Shown here: in pieces, positions 31,180-33,013 of the stretch | Layout: every line of letters starts with the position of its first letter | Position numbering within the stretch: position 1 is the stretch's first letter | Origin: Betaproteobacteria bacterium | GTDB taxonomy: Bacteria; Pseudomonadota; Gammaproteobacteria; Burkholderiales; Rhodocyclaceae | Length of the DNA: 33,013 nucleotides | Direction of reading: 5' to 3' | Assembly (NCBI GenBank): GCA_012026675.1 | Contig: VEPA01000172.1 | Coordinates: 1 to 33,013 of the forward strand | Position numbers and translations under genes: made by a program | The notes under the pieces: model-generated | Seen by the model: only the letters and a program-made list of their open reading frames with translations | Database searches by the model: none | Told to the model about the DNA's origin: nothing

Positions 31180-32862
31180 TCAGTCGTGTTTGGTTTCGAC
31201 CATTTGCAGCGGCTCGTTGGCGAGCACCGGCGCCGGCTTGGGCTTGCGACCGAGCGGCTGTGCCGGGGCGAAGCTATCTGCGACCGGTGCTGCGTGGCTG
31301 GTTTCTATCATCACCAGGCCGATCTGCTGCAGGGACTCCTTGATATCGACCACGGCAGGCACCGAAGCCGGCGGCACGACGATGGGATCGGCGGCAGGCG
31401 GCGGCATTGCGACGACCGCTGCTTCGGCTACGGCTTCCGGCTGCGGCGACGGTTCGGCTGCCACAGGTGCCGCGGTGGGTTCGAATGTGGCTGCGGGCGC
31501 AAAGGCGGCAGATGCTGCTTCCTGCACTGCAGCCGGCGTCGGCTCGATGGCGGCTTGCTGGGCGATCGGAACTGGTGCCGTCACGGCTACATCCGTAATG
31601 GTGCCGGCGCTTTGCGCAACAAATGAGGCGGCCGCTGAGACACCCGCCGTGGCTGCATCGGTACCGGCGGCAGCGACTTCCGTCGTGCTGCCTTCCTCGC
31701 TGCGACCGCGACCACGACCACGTCCGCGACTGCGGCGTCCGCTGCGGGCTTCACCGTCCTGGCCGCCTTCGGTGCCGGAAGTTGGCGCCGGAGAGACGCC
31801 GTTCTGGACTGCGCTGGCATCGGCACGCGGAGGGCGCGGCTCACGGGGTTCGCGCGGAGGACGCGGCTCGCGAGCTTCCTTGGGTTCACGCGGCTCGCGG
31901 GGTTCGCGTGCTTCCTTGGGTTCGCGCGGTTCGCGGGGCTCACGCGGTTTGCGATTGCTGCCTTCGATCTGCTGTTCTTCGCGCTTTGCCTGGGGACGCG
32001 GGGTTTGCTCGCCGCGATCCTTGCGATCGCCGCCTTCACGGCGGCTATTGCGGTCGCGTCCGCCACGCCCGCCATCGCGATTGCGGTCACGCTCGCGCCC
32101 GCTGTCGCGGCGCGGCGGTCTGTCGGACTTATCTTCAGCGGCGGCAGGTGCTGGGGTTTTCTTGTCACCCATGAAGAACGAGACGATCCTGCCGAAGAAG
32201 CCGCCTTCGTTCGCTGCCGCGGATGGGGCAGCCACGACCGCCTTGGGTTCGACGATGGGCGCTGGCGAATCGGGCGTGATGCCCTTTACTGCGGCTTCGG
32301 TCCTGGCGGGCTTCGCATCGGCCGCCGACGGTGGCTGGTAGGCTTCTTCGACGGGCTTTTCAGCCATCTGGTAACTGGCCAGCACGATGCCTTCGGCATT
32401 GAGCTGGTCGTGGCGCAGGCGAACGATTTCATGCGCCGGCGTTTCCAGATGCCGGTTGGGCACGATGACCAGGTTGACGCGGTGGCGCATCTCGATGCGC
32501 GAGATGTCGACGCGCTTCTCGTTGAGCAGGAAAGTGCCGACATCGACCGGGACCTGGCAGTGCAGGGCGCCGGTGTTTTCCTTCATGGCTTCCTCTTCGA
32601 GGATGCGCAGGATGTGCAGCGCGGCGGACTCGGTGCTGCGGATGTGGCCAGTGCCGGTGCAGCGCGGGCAAGTGATGTAGCTGGTCTCGGCGAGTGCCGG
32701 CCGCAGGCGCTGGCGCGACAATTCCAGCAGGCCGAAGCGGCTGATCTTGCCGGTCTGGACGCGAGCGCGGTCGAAGTGCAGCGCGTCGCGCAGGCGGTTT
32801 TCCACTTCGCGCTGGTTCTTGGTCGATTCCAAGTCGAAGAAATCGATCACGATCAGGCCGCC
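31180..32862 (-). CDS. rne: Ribonuclease E, C-terminal part (partial)
   Basis: The 3' part of rne, about 561 codons; the N-terminal half lies outside the window. The start of this segment is the end of the RNase E catalytic core: [55 protein letters not shown]. The Zn-link C-P-R-C-T-G-T-G that joins subunits and the small-domain segment [23 protein letters not shown] follow. Then comes a long disordered tail rich in Arg, Pro, Glu and Ala, the degradosome-scaffold region. It cuts mRNA and matures rRNA and tRNA. The frame stays open past 32,862, but residues from there are an antisense read of RNase E sequence on the other strand. FFDL differs from the usual FIDM. Confidence 0.9.
   Translation of the reverse strand, partial: GGLIVIDFFDLESTKNQREVENRLRDALHFDRARVQTGKISRFGLLELSRQRLRPALAETSYITCPRCTGTGHIRSTESAALHILRILEEEAMKENTGALHCQVPVDVGTFLLNEKRVDISRIEMRHRVNLVIVPNRHLETPAHEIVRLRHDQLNAEGIVLASYQMAEKPVEEAYQPPSAADAKPARTEAAVKGITPDSPAPIVEPKAVVAAPSAAANEGGFFGRIVSFFMGDKKTPAPAAAEDKSDRPPRRDSGRERDRNRDGGRGGRDRNSRREGGDRKDRGEQTPRPQAKREEQQIEGSNRKPREPREPREPKEAREPREPREPKEAREPRPPREPREPRPPRADASAVQNGVSPAPTSGTEGGQDGEARSGRRSRGRGRGRGRSEEGSTTEVAAAGTDAATAGVSAAASFVAQSAGTITDVAVTAPVPIAQQAAIEPTPAAVQEAASAAFAPAATFEPTAAPVAAEPSPQPEAVAEAAVVAMPPPAADPIVVPPASVPAVVDIKESLQQIGLVMIETSHAAPVADSFAPAQPLGRKPKPAPVLANEPLQMVETKHD
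31828..31955 (-). repeat. rne: [15 protein letters not shown]-type repeats in the RNase E tail
   Basis: Short in-frame repeats of E/R-P-R-E-P and P-K-E-A-R-E-P. The DNA repeats GGTTCGCG and GGCTCGCG in the plus strand, with two copies of CTTCCTTGGGTTC. Such charged low-complexity tracts are common in the natively unfolded RNase E tail and expand by slippage. Confidence 0.7.
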
Positions 32863-33013
32863 GACGAAATCGCCCGTCAGCTGCGACTGCGCGCCCTCGG
32901 CGGCCTGATCGTGATCGATTTCATCGACATGGAATCGACCAAGATCCAGCGCGAAGTGGAAAACCGCCTGCGCGACGCGCTGCACTTCGACCGCGCTCGC
33001 GTCCAGACCGGCA
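32748..33013. repeat. 115-bp imperfect inverted repeat at the window end
   Basis: Bases 32,748-32,862 and 32,899-33,013 are inverted copies, 115 bases each with three mismatches, around a 36-base spacer. Both arms encode the same RNase E segment on opposite strands. The spacer plus right arm reads as normal RNase E ([27 protein letters not shown]) on the plus strand. The turn occurs at a short native inverted repeat (CAGGCCGCC / GGCGGCCTG), as expected of template switching. It is most likely a contig-end chimera. Confidence 0.85.
32863..33013 (+). pseudogene. rne: Duplicated, inverted RNase E fragment
   Basis: The plus strand encodes [20 protein letters not shown], then [30 protein letters not shown], a conserved RNase E/G core segment that should precede and include the start of the minus-strand rne part. 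Its orientation is opposite to the main rne gene. It is open at the window edge. It is likely not a true separate gene but a fold-back of the same locus. Confidence 0.75.

Noticed and set aside
31190-32341. 383-codon plus-strand frame rich in Ser, Arg, Gly and Ala
   Set aside because: Complement of the RNase E low-complexity tail. The repetitive look comes from that tail.
32863-32985. N-terminal extension of the minus-strand rne frame ([16 protein letters not shown]...)
   Set aside because: It is the antisense of genuine RNase E codons on the plus strand beyond the fold-back and has no similarity to RNase E.

Overview
The window looks like a GC-rich betaproteobacterial chromosome segment (inferred, perhaps Rhodocyclales-like, from protein flavour and from the divergent aromatic aminotransferase/uvrB pair). 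A 14.1-kb integrated phage-derived element sits in the 3' end of a tRNA-Asn gene. The last ~260 bases contain an inverted duplication that is probably an assembly or amplification chimera.

Left flank (1-5.8 kb, all genes on the minus strand): an Asp-box (BNR) repeat lipoprotein, a 3-hydroxyacyl-CoA dehydrogenase/enoyl-CoA hydratase fusion, a Rap1a/Tai-like secreted protein, a small zinc-ribbon-like protein, a periplasmic FKBP-type prolyl isomerase, YjdM (PhnA) and two small proteins. At 5.82-5.94 kb lies a terminator followed by a decayed 3' half of a tRNA-Asn gene.

Middle flank (6.1-12.8 kb): an OmpA-like membrane-anchored protein, a DsbC-like thiol protein, a stand-alone class III cyclase, a DUF1993 protein, a YSC84-type protein, an LdtD-MepK cell-wall pair, a MAPEG protein and a small adhesin-E-like exported protein. 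This block is bracketed by two copies of the same tRNA-Asn-3'-end-plus-terminator unit, so it may be an older island in the same tRNA locus.

Integrated element (12,968-27,089): bounded by a perfect 49-bp direct repeat of the tRNA-Asn 3' half. In order it carries a tyrosine integrase, two unknown small genes, a RelE/NadS-type toxin-antitoxin pair with a tightly linked unknown gene, and a small DNA-binding protein. A compact replication/recombination operon follows: tiny basic ORF, primase/helicase, iteron-like repeats, SSB-like protein, DEDD exonuclease, RuvC-like resolvase, coiled-coil protein and a JAMM-domain protein. The last block holds a phage tail-completion-like protein, terminase small and large subunits, a sigma-region-4-like HTH protein and a Cys-motif protein. 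There is no portal, capsid, protease, tail-tube or lysis gene. The element is therefore either a deleted prophage or, more interestingly, a terminase-encoding phage satellite. It appears to supply its own terminator to the tRNA gene it restores.

Right flank (27.0-33.0 kb): intact tRNA-Asn with a recognisable promoter, an aromatic/aspartate aminotransferase (tyrB-like), uvrB overlapping a low-molecular-weight protein tyrosine phosphatase gene, a bidirectional terminator, and the C-terminal half of rne (RNase E) on the minus strand. Past about 32,862 the sequence folds back, and the plus strand encodes the same RNase E segment again.
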